From DUTS01 sp050951605 (lineage in GTDB: Bacteria > Bacillota > Peptococcia > DRI-13 > DTU073), in NCBI GenBank assembly GCA_050951605.1, contig JBMNJJ010000009.1, positions 440,697 through 504,696 of the forward strand: a stretch of 64,000 bases of DNA, given 5' to 3'. The notes beneath the pieces are model-generated. The model did no database searches. It was not told the origin of the DNA and was given only the letters and a program-made list of their open reading frames with translations. The number at the start of each line of letters is the position of its first letter. The stretch's first letter is position 1. Of this stretch, positions 34,592-42,342 are shown in pieces. Position numbers and translations under genes: made by a program.

Positions 34592-35290
34592 ATGTATGTC
34601 TTTTTTATTAGCAAAAAGCGAATTGTTTGGTATTTATCTATTATTTTACTATTATTGCTGGGATTTGTTTTTTGTAGTTATTTTATTTATAAAACTGAAC
34701 CGATGTTAAATCCAATTTATATAGGTGATACCCAAGAAAAAGCTTTAGCTTTAATGTTTAATGTTGATTGGGGTGAAGAGGTTATTCCGGAATTATTAAA
34801 TGTTTTAGAGGAAAAAAAGGTTAAAGTTACCTTTTTCGTTACAGGAAGATTTGCTAAAAAATTTCCGGAAATAATTTCAAAAATTTCTCAGGCAGGACAT
34901 GAGATTGGTAATCATGGTTATTCCCATCCTCATCCTAATAAATTAACTTTAGAACAAAATATGCAAGAAATAACGGCAACAGAAAAAGTTTTTCAAGAAT
35001 TAAAGGTCAATATCACGAAGATATTTGCACCACCATATGGTGAGCATGGCAAAGTAGTACTACAAACAGCTGATACATTAGGCTACAAAACAATTATGTG
35101 GACTTTAGATACGATAGATTGGCAAGACCCTTCTCCTGAGGTGATTTTAAGACGTATTTTACCTAAAGTTGATCATGGTTCTTTAGTTTTAATGCATCCG
35201 AAAAAGTGTACTTTGCAGGCATTACCTACATTAATTGATTCTTTGCGTGAGGAAGGTTATTTATTTAAAAAAGTGACAGAAATTATTTAA
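34592..35290 (+). CDS. ylxY: YlxY-type polysaccharide deacetylase homologue
   Basis: This 232-residue protein has an N-terminal membrane anchor (8-30) and a NodB/CE4 domain outside the membrane. GNHGYSHPHPNKL is the HxxxH-type metal region, and APPYGEHG and WTLDTIDWQ are other CE4 motifs. The first motif, normally with a catalytic Asp (FD), reads MFNVDWG with Asn. The position pnp-ylxY-mlpA-ymxH is as in Bacillus. It may act on spore cortex or be catalytically impaired. GGGGTGA lies before the ATG. Confidence 0.88.
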   Translation: MYVFFISKKRIVWYLSIILLLLLGFVFCSYFIYKTEPMLNPIYIGDTQEKALALMFNVDWGEEVIPELLNVLEEKKVKVTFFVTGRFAKKFPEIISKISQAGHEIGNHGYSHPHPNKLTLEQNMQEITATEKVFQELKVNITKIFAPPYGEHGKVVLQTADTLGYKTIMWTLDTIDWQDPSPEVILRRILPKVDHGSLVLMHPKKCTLQALPTLIDSLREEGYLFKKVTEII

Positions 35291-35363
35291 ATAATAAATT
35301 AGAAATTTATAGCCATACTAATTTTAGAAATACTAATGAAATAAAATGGAAATTAGGGAGAAC

Positions 35364-36212
35364 ATGAAAAGATTTAAGGTTATAAGTGTTGCCAGGGGTA
35401 TCTTTTTTATTGCTTTTTGTTTGTTTATTTTACTTTATGGAGCTAAACCCTTATTTGCTTTGCCCAGTATTAGTGCCCCTTCGGCTGTAGCCATCGATGC
35501 AGAAACAGGGAGAATTTTATACCAAAAGAATGCTTTTCAATTAAGGGCACCGGCTAGTACAACGAAAATATTGACAGCAATAATAGCTATTGAAAGTGGG
35601 CATTTAGAAGATGTAGTAACAGTAAGTAAAAATGCTGCTTCTGTAGGAGAAGCTTCACTACATCTGAAGGCTTGTGACAAATTACTTTTAAGAGAACTTG
35701 TTTTCGGTGCACTAATTAAGTCAGGTAATGATGCTTGTGTAGCTATTGCTGAATATCTTTCACCTAGTGAAGAAGAATTTGTGGGCTTAATGAATCTAAA
35801 AGCACAGCTTTTGGGTGCCTATGACACAACTTTTTATAATACGAATGGTTTACCTCATCCGTATCATTTAACTACAGCTTATGATTTGGCTTTAATAGCC
35901 CGTTATGCTTTACAAAACCCTCTTTTCAGTAAAATTGTGGCTACAAAAAATTATACGATGAAATGGACAAACCCTCAAAAAGCTACTTTTATAAAAAATA
36001 CAAATAGGCTTTTATGGTCTTTTCCGGAAGTTACCGGTGTTAAAACAGGTACAACCATTCAGGCCGGAAAATGTTTAGTAGCTTCGGCAAAATATGGTCA
36101 ACAGCAAATAGTTGCTGTTGTACTTAATTCAGATGATCGTTATGGAGATGCTCAAAAATTATTGGAATATGGAATTAAAACAAAGGAGATTCAGTCTTAT
36201 GCAAAAAGATGA
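35364..36212 (+). CDS. dacF: D-alanyl-D-alanine carboxypeptidase, DacF-like (S11)
   Basis: This 282-residue secreted penicillin-binding protein trims pentapeptides on peptidoglycan. It has a signal peptide (about 1-31, ending LFA), SxxK as STTK near residue 65, SGN near 122 and KTGTT near 230. It ends soon after the KTG domain and lacks the C-terminal beta domain of larger DacA/DacF enzymes. The ATG at 35364 follows AGGGAG closely; an earlier ATG at 35346 has no ribosome-binding site. The end overlaps mlpA by 14 bases. Sporulation role is inferred from the neighbourhood. Confidence 0.9.
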   Translation: MKRFKVISVARGIFFIAFCLFILLYGAKPLFALPSISAPSAVAIDAETGRILYQKNAFQLRAPASTTKILTAIIAIESGHLEDVVTVSKNAASVGEASLHLKACDKLLLRELVFGALIKSGNDACVAIAEYLSPSEEEFVGLMNLKAQLLGAYDTTFYNTNGLPHPYHLTTAYDLALIARYALQNPLFSKIVATKNYTMKWTNPQKATFIKNTNRLLWSFPEVTGVKTGTTIQAGKCLVASAKYGQQQIVAVVLNSDDRYGDAQKLLEYGIKTKEIQSYAKR

Positions 36213-37467
36213 TGTAGTTAAAACACAATTAAAAAATGGAGTAAGAATTATTTCTGAAAAAATTCCCGGTGTGCGTTCTGTTTCTACGGGAATTTGGGTA
36301 GGAGCAGGTTCGCGCCATGAAAAGACGGGAGAGGAAGGTATTTCACATTTTATTGAGCATTTAATGTTCAAAGGTACTGAAAATCGTTCGGCTAGTGATA
36401 TCGCCGAGGCTCTTGATTCTATTGGAGGACAATTAAATGCTTTTACAACAAAAGAGTTTACTTGTTATTATACGAAAACCCTTGATGAACATTTTGCTTT
36501 AGGGCTTGATGTTTTGTCAGACATGTTTTTTAATTCAACTTTTACGGAAAAAGCAATTGATAAAGAACGTGGTGTGATTGAAGAAGAAATTAAAATGTAT
36601 GAGGATACACCTGATGACCTTATTCATGATTTTTTCGTACAAACGGTGTGGCCGCATCACCCTTTAGGAAAACCGATTTTAGGTACAATTAAATCTTTGG
36701 AAAATATACAAAGAGATGATATTATTAATTATCTGCAAGAAACGTATTTGCCAAATCGGCTGGTAATCGCGATAGCAGGTAATCTTAAACATCAGGAAGT
36801 TCAAGATAAAGTAGCCGAGATTTTTGCAGAGATGAAACCACGGGAAGCAAACTTTGCACTTTTTGCACCTCAAAATACAGAAGCAGGTACCTCTAATTTA
36901 ACTCGCGAAACGGGACAAGTTCAAATTTGTTTAGGAACAGGTGGATTATCACAAAAAGATAAAAGGCTTTACACTTTATATATTCTTAATAATGTTTTAG
37001 GGGGAGGGTTATCTTCTCGTTTAGTACAGTCAATTAGGGAAGAAAGAGGGCTTGCTTATTCTGTTTTTTCATATCATAGTGCTTTTTGTGATACGGGTCT
37101 TTTTACTTTTTATGCAGGTACAAGCCCCACGAAATATGATGAAGTTATTTGTTTGTTATTAAAAGAAGTACATGATATTGTTACTAATGGAATTACAGAT
37201 AGGGAATTAAAGAGAGCTAAGGAGCAAATTAAAGGTAATTTATTTTTAGGATTGGAAAATGTTAGTAGTCGTATGACCAGATTGGGTCGAAATGAGTTAT
37301 GTCTGAATCGTATTGTTCCTCTTGCAGAAATTGTTGAACGTATCTCGGCAGTTACATTAGAAGATGTACAAGTACTTGCGCGTGAGTTATTTAAGGATAA
37401 TCATTTTACATTAAGTACAATAGGACCATTAGAAAAACCACTTGACCTGCAATCTTTTTTACCATAA
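36199..37467 (+). CDS. mlpA: M16 zinc protease, MlpA/YmxG-like
   Basis: This 422-residue peptidase of the mitochondrial processing peptidase type has the inverted zinc motif HFIEH near residue 53, a downstream Glu in EEEIKMYED, and EERGLAYSVFSYHSAF in the second half. The ATG at 36199 follows AAAGGAG by 10 bases and overlaps dacF by 14; the longer frame from 36112 runs inside dacF and is a shadow. In Bacillus this gene lies between ylxY and ymxH, as here. Confidence 0.94.
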   Translation: MQKDDVVKTQLKNGVRIISEKIPGVRSVSTGIWVGAGSRHEKTGEEGISHFIEHLMFKGTENRSASDIAEALDSIGGQLNAFTTKEFTCYYTKTLDEHFALGLDVLSDMFFNSTFTEKAIDKERGVIEEEIKMYEDTPDDLIHDFFVQTVWPHHPLGKPILGTIKSLENIQRDDIINYLQETYLPNRLVIAIAGNLKHQEVQDKVAEIFAEMKPREANFALFAPQNTEAGTSNLTRETGQVQICLGTGGLSQKDKRLYTLYILNNVLGGGLSSRLVQSIREERGLAYSVFSYHSAFCDTGLFTFYAGTSPTKYDEVICLLLKEVHDIVTNGITDRELKRAKEQIKGNLFLGLENVSSRMTRLGRNELCLNRIVPLAEIVERISAVTLEDVQVLARELFKDNHFTLSTIGPLEKPLDLQSFLP

Positions 37468-37484
37468 TAATTATCTTGCATAAC

Positions 37485-37519
37485 CCTCCTTTACTTGCAT
37501 ATTAATGAAGTAAAGGAGG
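37485..37519 (+). promoter_or_regulatory. Perfect hairpin that would bury a Shine-Dalgarno sequence
   Basis: CCTCCTTTACTT (37485-37496) is the exact reverse complement of AAGTAAAGGAGG (37508-37519), with an 11-base loop. The right arm contains the AAAGGAGG ribosome-binding site of the gene starting at 37527. There is no T run, so it is not a terminator. It is likely to control translation of that gene. Confidence 0.75.
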
Positions 37520-37526
37520 AGGCTTT

Positions 37527-37856
37527 ATGGGAAAAATAGTTTTTTTTCTGCTCTTATTATTGTTGGTTTTTTTAGCTGTAAAGATGAAAAAAAGTTTACA
37601 AAGGATGAGAAATATAGCTCAGCTGGAAAACATTGTTGAATCTCCGGCTTCACTAGCTATTGCTGAACTTGTAGCTGTTGCGGGAGGTATTTATCTTGCC
37701 TTAATTTTGTTAACTTCTTTTTTGAAAATATCTATGCCGGAAAGACTTGTTTTTTTTGATTGGTCAGTAGATTATTTAGCTGCTATTGCTATTATATTAG
37801 CTCTTCTTCAGCCGATATGTTTGGCTATATATTATAAAATTAGTCATAAAATCTGA
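37527..37856 (+). CDS. Small membrane protein, function unknown
   Basis: This 109-residue protein has three predicted helices: about 3-19, 48-66 and 83-102. A basic segment MKKSLQRMRN follows the first. It has no motif I recognise. It lies between mlpA and the YlmC/YmxH gene, in a sporulation-linked neighbourhood. Its ribosome-binding site is inside a perfect 12-base inverted repeat, which suggests regulated translation. The ATG at 37527 is 7 bases after GGAGG. Confidence 0.75.
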   Translation: MGKIVFFLLLLLLVFLAVKMKKSLQRMRNIAQLENIVESPASLAIAELVAVAGGIYLALILLTSFLKISMPERLVFFDWSVDYLAAIAIILALLQPICLAIYYKISHKI

Positions 37857-37891
37857 TTCTTATTTAGATTAATGAGGAAGGGGAGAGTATT

Positions 37892-38167
37892 GTGCTTCAC
37901 GTTAGATTAAGTGAATTAATTGGCAAAGATATCGTTAATATTCAAAATGGCGGACGTTTAGGGATTGTAGCTGATTCTGATTTAGTTATTGATAGTGAAA
38001 CCGGGGAAATTCAGTCCATTATTCTTCCAAGTAGAAGCGGCTTCTTTAGTTTTTTAGATCGAAATAATTTTACTATTCCCTGGTCTTGTGTAAAAAAAAT
38101 TGGTAATGAAGTTATAATTGTAGACCTTGATGAGACACATCTTAGCTATAAAAGATTCAATTATTAA
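37892..38167 (+). CDS. ymxH: YlmC/YmxH family sporulation protein
   Basis: This 91-residue PRC-barrel-like protein begins with RLSELIGKDIVNIQNGGRLGIV and has IPWSCVKKIGNEVIIVD near the end, both typical of the YlmC/YmxH family. Its molecular role is unknown; it is conserved in spore formers and sits before the dapB/dapA genes as in Bacillus. The start is GTG at 37892, 6-9 bases after GGGGAGAG. Confidence 0.9.
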   Translation: MLHVRLSELIGKDIVNIQNGGRLGIVADSDLVIDSETGEIQSIILPSRSGFFSFLDRNNFTIPWSCVKKIGNEVIIVDLDETHLSYKRFNY

Positions 38168-38199
38168 CAAAAGTCAGATAATTATTATCGCAATTATTA

Positions 38200-38228
38200 T
38201 TGACAAAATTTATACTTCATCATACAAT
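38200..38228 (+). promoter_or_regulatory. Sigma-A promoter of the dapB riboswitch leader
   Basis: TTGACA (38200-38205) and TACAAT (38223-38228) with a 17-base spacer. CATACAAT also matches the sigma-E -10 element, so dual use in the mother cell is possible but not shown. Confidence 0.85.
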
Positions 38229-38244
38229 AGATTAAACTTAAATA

Positions 38245-38507
38245 TGTTACCTCACTCCGAGGAGTGAGGTAGGGGTGCGAAAACCAAAAGTAATCTAGGG
38301 AGCTGGCAGCTAAGAACTAGGAGAAAGGGGTTTTTGCCGAAGTATAGTGATTAGCCTAGTTACTATACTGGGATTGCACTAAAGAAGTGCAATACTGTCA
38401 TCTGATTCATAGCCCGTAAATCAGATGGAGAACTATCTCACATAGGGCGGGAGGCAGGTGCTGTAGTTTATACAGCGATAGGTAAAACCTGTGGCTGTTT
38501 TTGTTTT
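38245..38507 (+). ncRNA. Lysine riboswitch (L box) with intrinsic terminator
   Basis: The leader of dapB carries the L-box core features in order: GAGGTAGGGGTGCG, AAAAGTAAT, GGGG...TTGCCGAAG, CTGGGATTGC, TGTCATCTGATT and a long P5-like stem ending in GATGGAGAACTATCTC, which pairs back to the opening GTGAGGT region. The expression platform is a terminator (38472-38507). By the known mechanism, lysine binding favours the terminator and lowers synthesis of lysine/diaminopimelate enzymes. Confidence 0.95.
38472..38507 (+). terminator. Terminator of the lysine riboswitch
   Basis: ACAGC-G-ATAGGT pairs with ACCTGT-G-GCTGT (one internal mismatch, one G-U), followed by TTTTTGTTTT. It ends about 30 bases before the dapB ribosome-binding site. 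Confidence 0.85.
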
Positions 38508-38546
38508 GCATAAGTTAAATTATAAATAAAAGGATAGGTGGTTTCA

Positions 38547-39350
38547 ATGGACAGTTTTAAGGTTGCTGTAACAGGTGCTAGTGGAAAAATGGGGCGAGCG
38601 ATCATTAAAGGTTTAAGCCAGTTTGCAGAGATACAAATCGTGGCTGCGATTGATATACAAAATGTAGGTAAAGATGCAGGAGAATTAGCGGGGATTTCTC
38701 CTTTAGGTGTTCAGGTCACAGATAAGCTGGAACAGATCTTAATGGAAAAAAAGCCTGAAATTGTAATTGATTTTACACATAAGAAAGCAGCTCAAAAAAA
38801 TATTCCACTTATATTAAAGAAAAGTATAGCTGTAGTAGCAGGAACTACAGGATTAAAAGAGGAAGATTTAATAGATTTTGATCGTTTAGCTAAACAAAAT
38901 AATACTTCGATGTTTTTAGCTCCTAATTTCTCTCTGGGAGCAGTGCTCATGATGAAGTTTGCACGGGAGGCCAGTCAGTATTATAATCAAGGTGAAATTA
39001 TTGAGTATCATAATGATAAAAAGATAGATAGTCCTTCCGGTACAGCTATTGCGACGGCACGTAATATGACGAAGGATTTTTCTAAGGGAGAGGCAAGAGA
39101 ACAAAACTTATCTGATTCTAGTTGTCGTGGTGGAGATTTTGGAGGAGTTAAAATTCATAGTGTTAGGTTAAAAAGTTTGGTAGCTCATCAAGAAGTGCTT
39201 TTTGCCGGTACAGGAGAACTTCTGACGATTAGGCATGACTCTTTTGCCCGAGAATCTTTTATTCCCGGAATTCTTATGGCTGTACGAAAAGTACAGTCAT
39301 GGCAAGGGCTTAAGATAGGATTAAAGGAGATTTTAGACTTAGAAAATTAA
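38547..39350 (+). CDS. dapB: 4-hydroxy-tetrahydrodipicolinate reductase
   Basis: This 267-residue NAD(P)H-dependent enzyme makes tetrahydrodipicolinate for lysine and diaminopimelate. The Rossmann motif GASGKMGRAI is at the N-terminus; GTTGLKEEDL and APNFSLGAVLMMK follow. The active-site motif reads EYHNDKKIDSPSGTA, where the usual double His is His-Asn; the catalytic first His and the Lys are kept. The ATG at 38547 follows AGGATAGGTGG; a GTG at 38538 is inside that site. It is under lysine riboswitch control, with dapA following. Confidence 0.95.
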   Translation: MDSFKVAVTGASGKMGRAIIKGLSQFAEIQIVAAIDIQNVGKDAGELAGISPLGVQVTDKLEQILMEKKPEIVIDFTHKKAAQKNIPLILKKSIAVVAGTTGLKEEDLIDFDRLAKQNNTSMFLAPNFSLGAVLMMKFAREASQYYNQGEIIEYHNDKKIDSPSGTAIATARNMTKDFSKGEAREQNLSDSSCRGGDFGGVKIHSVRLKSLVAHQEVLFAGTGELLTIRHDSFARESFIPGILMAVRKVQSWQGLKIGLKEILDLEN

Positions 39351-39378
39351 TATAAATAAGGAAAAGGGGCGGGTTGTT

Positions 39379-40260
39379 ATGAATAGTTTCCCGAGGCTTG
39401 TCACCGCCATGATCACCCCTTTTAAAGATGACTTTAGTGTAGACTTTATGGGGGCACAAAAATTGGCGTTGCAGTTAATTGAAGAAGGTAATGAAGGTTT
39501 GGTTATTTCAGGTACGACTGGTGAAGCACCTTCTTTAAGTAAAAAAGAAAAATTGGATTTATTTAAAGCGATTAAAGAAGCTGTTGGTTCAAAAGCTTGG
39601 ATTTTCGCGGGTACGGGGTCTAATTGTACACTTGATACTGCTCGTTTTACTGAAGAGGCAGCTCGCACAGGTGTTGATGGAATTATGTTGGTGACTCCTT
39701 ATTATAATAAGCCTAATCAAGAAGGTTTATATCAACACTTTAAAACAGTAGCGGCAACAGTTGATTTGCCAATTATTCTTTATAATGTACCTGGAAGAAC
39801 CGGGATTAATTTACTACCGGATACGGTAGTAAATTTAGCTGCTTTACCTAATATCGTTGCTTTAAAAGAGGCTTGTGGAAATTTAGATCAAGTTTCAGCT
39901 TTACAAACTAAATTACCGGAAGGTTTTTATGTATTTAGTGGTGATGATAGTTTAACACTGCCAATGTTAGCCGTGGGTTGTTATGGTATTATTAGTGTTG
40001 CGGCTCACTTGGTCGGACAAAAGATGCGTGAGATGATTGATGCTTATTTGGCAGGAGATGTTAAGAAAGCTCGTCAAATTCATGTACAGTTATATCCGCT
40101 TTTCAAGGCTTTATTTGTAACTTCTAATCCTGTTCCTGTGAAAAAAGCACTTACTCTTGTTGGTAGACCTGCAGGTAAACTTCGTTTACCTTTAGTGGAA
40201 GCCTCAGAAGCTGAAACACAAATAATCAGTGAGGCAATGAAGAAAGTGGAGCTTATTTAA
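39379..40260 (+). CDS. dapA: 4-hydroxy-tetrahydrodipicolinate synthase
   Basis: This 293-residue aldolase condenses pyruvate with aspartate semialdehyde. Seen: GTTGEAPSLSKKEK near residue 43, PYYNKPNQEG near 106, YNVPGRTGI with the catalytic Tyr near 134 and LKEACGNLDQ with the Schiff-base Lys near 162. It is co-transcribed with dapB (28-base gap) and so shares the riboswitch. In a spore former the product also feeds dipicolinate synthesis. Confidence 0.97.
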   Translation: MNSFPRLVTAMITPFKDDFSVDFMGAQKLALQLIEEGNEGLVISGTTGEAPSLSKKEKLDLFKAIKEAVGSKAWIFAGTGSNCTLDTARFTEEAARTGVDGIMLVTPYYNKPNQEGLYQHFKTVAATVDLPIILYNVPGRTGINLLPDTVVNLAALPNIVALKEACGNLDQVSALQTKLPEGFYVFSGDDSLTLPMLAVGCYGIISVAAHLVGQKMREMIDAYLAGDVKKARQIHVQLYPLFKALFVTSNPVPVKKALTLVGRPAGKLRLPLVEASEAETQIISEAMKKVELI

Positions 40261-40284
40261 GGAAAGAGGACACATTCTTTGTTT

Positions 40285-40343
40285 GAAGAATTAGAAAAGG
40301 CAACGGCATTGCTTGTGTGAAGCGGTGCCTTTTTTAATTCTTC
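40285..40343 (+). terminator. Long-stemmed terminator after dapA
   Basis: The 18-base arm 40285-40302 pairs with 40326-40343 with a single G-T mismatch position; TGCCTTTTTT supplies the T run within the right arm. Confidence 0.85.
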
Positions 40344-40396
40344 AGGCATAATTTATACTAAGTCTCGAACTTTGAACCACGAATCTTGAGAAGCGC

Positions 40397-40425
40397 TTGT
40401 ATCTGGCTTGGAAATGATTTATAAT
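40397..40425 (+). promoter_or_regulatory. Sigma-A promoter upstream of the RNase J gene
   Basis: TTGTAT (40397-40402) and TATAAT (40420-40425) with a 17-base spacer. Start of transcription would be near 40432, and a second terminator lies only about 75 bases further on. Confidence 0.75.
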
Positions 40426-40431
40426 GTTAAA

Positions 40432-40507
40432 AGTGGTTAAATCAGAGCGGTAATTCCTAGGGGTATGGAAAACCTTCTGGTCGGACTGTAAAGGGAAGGT
40501 TTTTTTT
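40432..40507 (+). ncRNA. Short terminated transcript: leader/attenuator of RNase J or small RNA
   Basis: The promoter at 40397-40425 would make an RNA of about 75 bases ending in the terminator AAAACCTTC / GAAGGTTTT followed by seven Ts (40469-40507). A smaller TTCC...GGAA pairing lies before it. It resembles no riboswitch class I know. The rest of the 333-base gap between dapA and the RNase J gene (40508-40593) has an isolated TATAAT at 40513 without a good -35, then AAGGAGG. Confidence 0.5.
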
Positions 40508-40593
40508 CATATTATAATTTAATAGCTGTACAGTAAGAAGACCGGTGCTTTTTTGTATGTAAAAATTAAAAAATATTAATAAGGAGGTTTATA

Positions 40594-42255
40594 ATGGCAG
40601 AAAACAAACTGTCTTTGATTCCTTTGGGCGGTCTTGGGGAAATCGGTAAGAACATGATGGCTGTTCGTTTTAATAAAGAAATTATGGTTATTGATGCAGG
40701 CCTTATGTTCCCCGAGGACGAATTACTAGGAATCGATATTGTGATTCCCGATTTTTCTTATCTCGTTGAAAACAAAGAGATGATTAAAGGGATTGTGCTT
40801 ACACATGGTCATGAAGACCATATTGGAGCACTATCTTATGTTTTAAAAGAAATAAATGTTCCTGTCTATGGGACAAAACTTACCTTAGGATTAGTGCAAG
40901 AAAAATTAAAAGAAAATCATATAACTAATTCTAAATTAATTACAATTCGACCTAAAAATAGGATAAAACTTGGTAGGCATTTTCAAGTTGAATTTTTTAA
41001 GGTAAGTCATAGTATTCCAGATGTAGTTGGTTTAGCTATTCATACACCGGTAGGTACAATTTTGCATACAGCTGATTTTAAATTTGATCAGACCCCTGTA
41101 GATGGAGAAGTTACTGATTTTGCTAGTATTGCTGAATATGGTAAAAAGGGAGTGCTTGTTTTACTTTCTGATAGTACTAATGTAGAACGAGCTGGTTATA
41201 CTCCTTCTGAACGTGCTGTTGGCGAAACCTTTGATGAGATTTTTCGTAATGCGAGTGGCAGAATTATTATTGCAACCTTTGCTTCTAATATTCATCGTAT
41301 TCAGCAGGTTATTGATGTGGCCTATAAGTATAAGCGAAAAGTAGCTATAGTTGGTAGAAGTATGGTTAATGTGGCTACCATTGCTCAGGAAACAGGATAT
41401 CTTACAGTCCCCAAAAATACACTGATAAGTATTGAAGATATTTTTTCATATCCTAGTGAACAAATAACTATCTTGACCACCGGAAGTCAGGGTGAACCTA
41501 TGTCTGCCTTGACACGTATGGCTATGTCTGACCATCGTAAAGTTAAAATAGTTCCTGGTGATACAGTAGTTATTTCTGCTAATCCAATCCCGGGTAATGA
41601 AAAATTAGTAGGGAGAACGATTAATCAGCTTTTTTATCTGGGAGCTGAAGTTATTCATGAGTCAGTTAGTGGTATTCATGTTTCAGGGCATGCCAGTCAA
41701 GAAGATTTAAAATTAATGTTTAATTTAGTCCGACCAAAATTTTTCGTTCCTGTTCATGGCGAATATCGCCATTTAGTTAAGCATGCCAATTTAGCTTTGC
41801 AAATGGGTATACCTAAAGAAAATATTTTTATCGCTGAAAATGGACAAATATTGGAATTTAATAATCGGAAAGGAATAATTGGGGGTAGAGTAACTTCGGG
41901 AAGAGTTCTTGTTGATGGGTTAGGCGTGGGGGATGTTGGTAATATTGTGTTGCGAGATAGAAAACAGCTTTCACAAGATGGTATTTTTATTGTTGTAGTA
42001 ACAATAGATAAAGAAGCAAATTTAGTTGTAGCTGGTCCAGATATTATTTCCCGTGGTTTTGTTTATGTTCGTGAATCAGAAGAACTTATGGAAGAAGCCA
42101 AAGAAAAAGTAAAAGTTGTTTTAGATAATTGTTTTGAAAAAAGGATTACTGATTGGTCATCAATTAAAGCACAAGTTAGAGATGCTCTTGGTAAATATCT
42201 TTATGAAAAAACAAGGCGACGTCCGATGATTATGCCCATTATTATGGAAGTTTAA
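40594..42255 (+). CDS. rnjA: Ribonuclease J
   Basis: This 553-residue metallo-beta-lactamase/beta-CASP ribonuclease has 5'-3' exonuclease and endonuclease activity in mRNA decay. THGHEDHIGAL (HxHxDH) is near residue 72; SHSIPD, HTADFKFDQTP, SDSTNVERAG and the beta-CASP HVSGHAS and VPVHGEYRHL motifs are all present. Position after dapA and before tepA matches Bacillus rnjB, but a single RNase J in the window cannot be assigned to J1 or J2 safely. GGAGG precedes the ATG. Confidence 0.95.
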   Translation: MAENKLSLIPLGGLGEIGKNMMAVRFNKEIMVIDAGLMFPEDELLGIDIVIPDFSYLVENKEMIKGIVLTHGHEDHIGALSYVLKEINVPVYGTKLTLGLVQEKLKENHITNSKLITIRPKNRIKLGRHFQVEFFKVSHSIPDVVGLAIHTPVGTILHTADFKFDQTPVDGEVTDFASIAEYGKKGVLVLLSDSTNVERAGYTPSERAVGETFDEIFRNASGRIIIATFASNIHRIQQVIDVAYKYKRKVAIVGRSMVNVATIAQETGYLTVPKNTLISIEDIFSYPSEQITILTTGSQGEPMSALTRMAMSDHRKVKIVPGDTVVISANPIPGNEKLVGRTINQLFYLGAEVIHESVSGIHVSGHASQEDLKLMFNLVRPKFFVPVHGEYRHLVKHANLALQMGIPKENIFIAENGQILEFNNRKGIIGGRVTSGRVLVDGLGVGDVGNIVLRDRKQLSQDGIFIVVVTIDKEANLVVAGPDIISRGFVYVRESEELMEEAKEKVKVVLDNCFEKRITDWSSIKAQVRDALGKYLYEKTRRRPMIMPIIMEV

Positions 42256-42263
42256 AAAGCTTT

Positions 42264-42293
42264 AATGCGTTCTAAGGAACGCATTATTTTTTT
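42264..42293 (+). terminator. Rho-independent terminator after the RNase J gene
   Basis: AATGCGTTC pairs with GAACGCATT across a 4-base loop, followed by ATTTTTTT. Confidence 0.85.
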
Positions 42294-42342
42294 ATAGTTA
42301 CATAAAATAGCTAGGAGTATAAATATAGGAGGAGAAGATTAT

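Noticed and set aside
36112..36198. N-terminal extension of the M16 protease from 36112
   Set aside because: The extension is antisense-free but runs in another frame inside dacF; a proper ribosome-binding site and family start are at 36199.
40276..40320. Short peptide ORF (LFEELEKATALLV) after dapA
   Set aside because: It lies inside the arm and loop of the dapA terminator and would be only 13 codons; coincidence of the stem sequence is more likely.
40371..40395. LexA box near CGAACTTTGAAC upstream of the RNase J gene
   Set aside because: The half sites are in direct rather than inverted order, so it does not fit the LexA palindrome.
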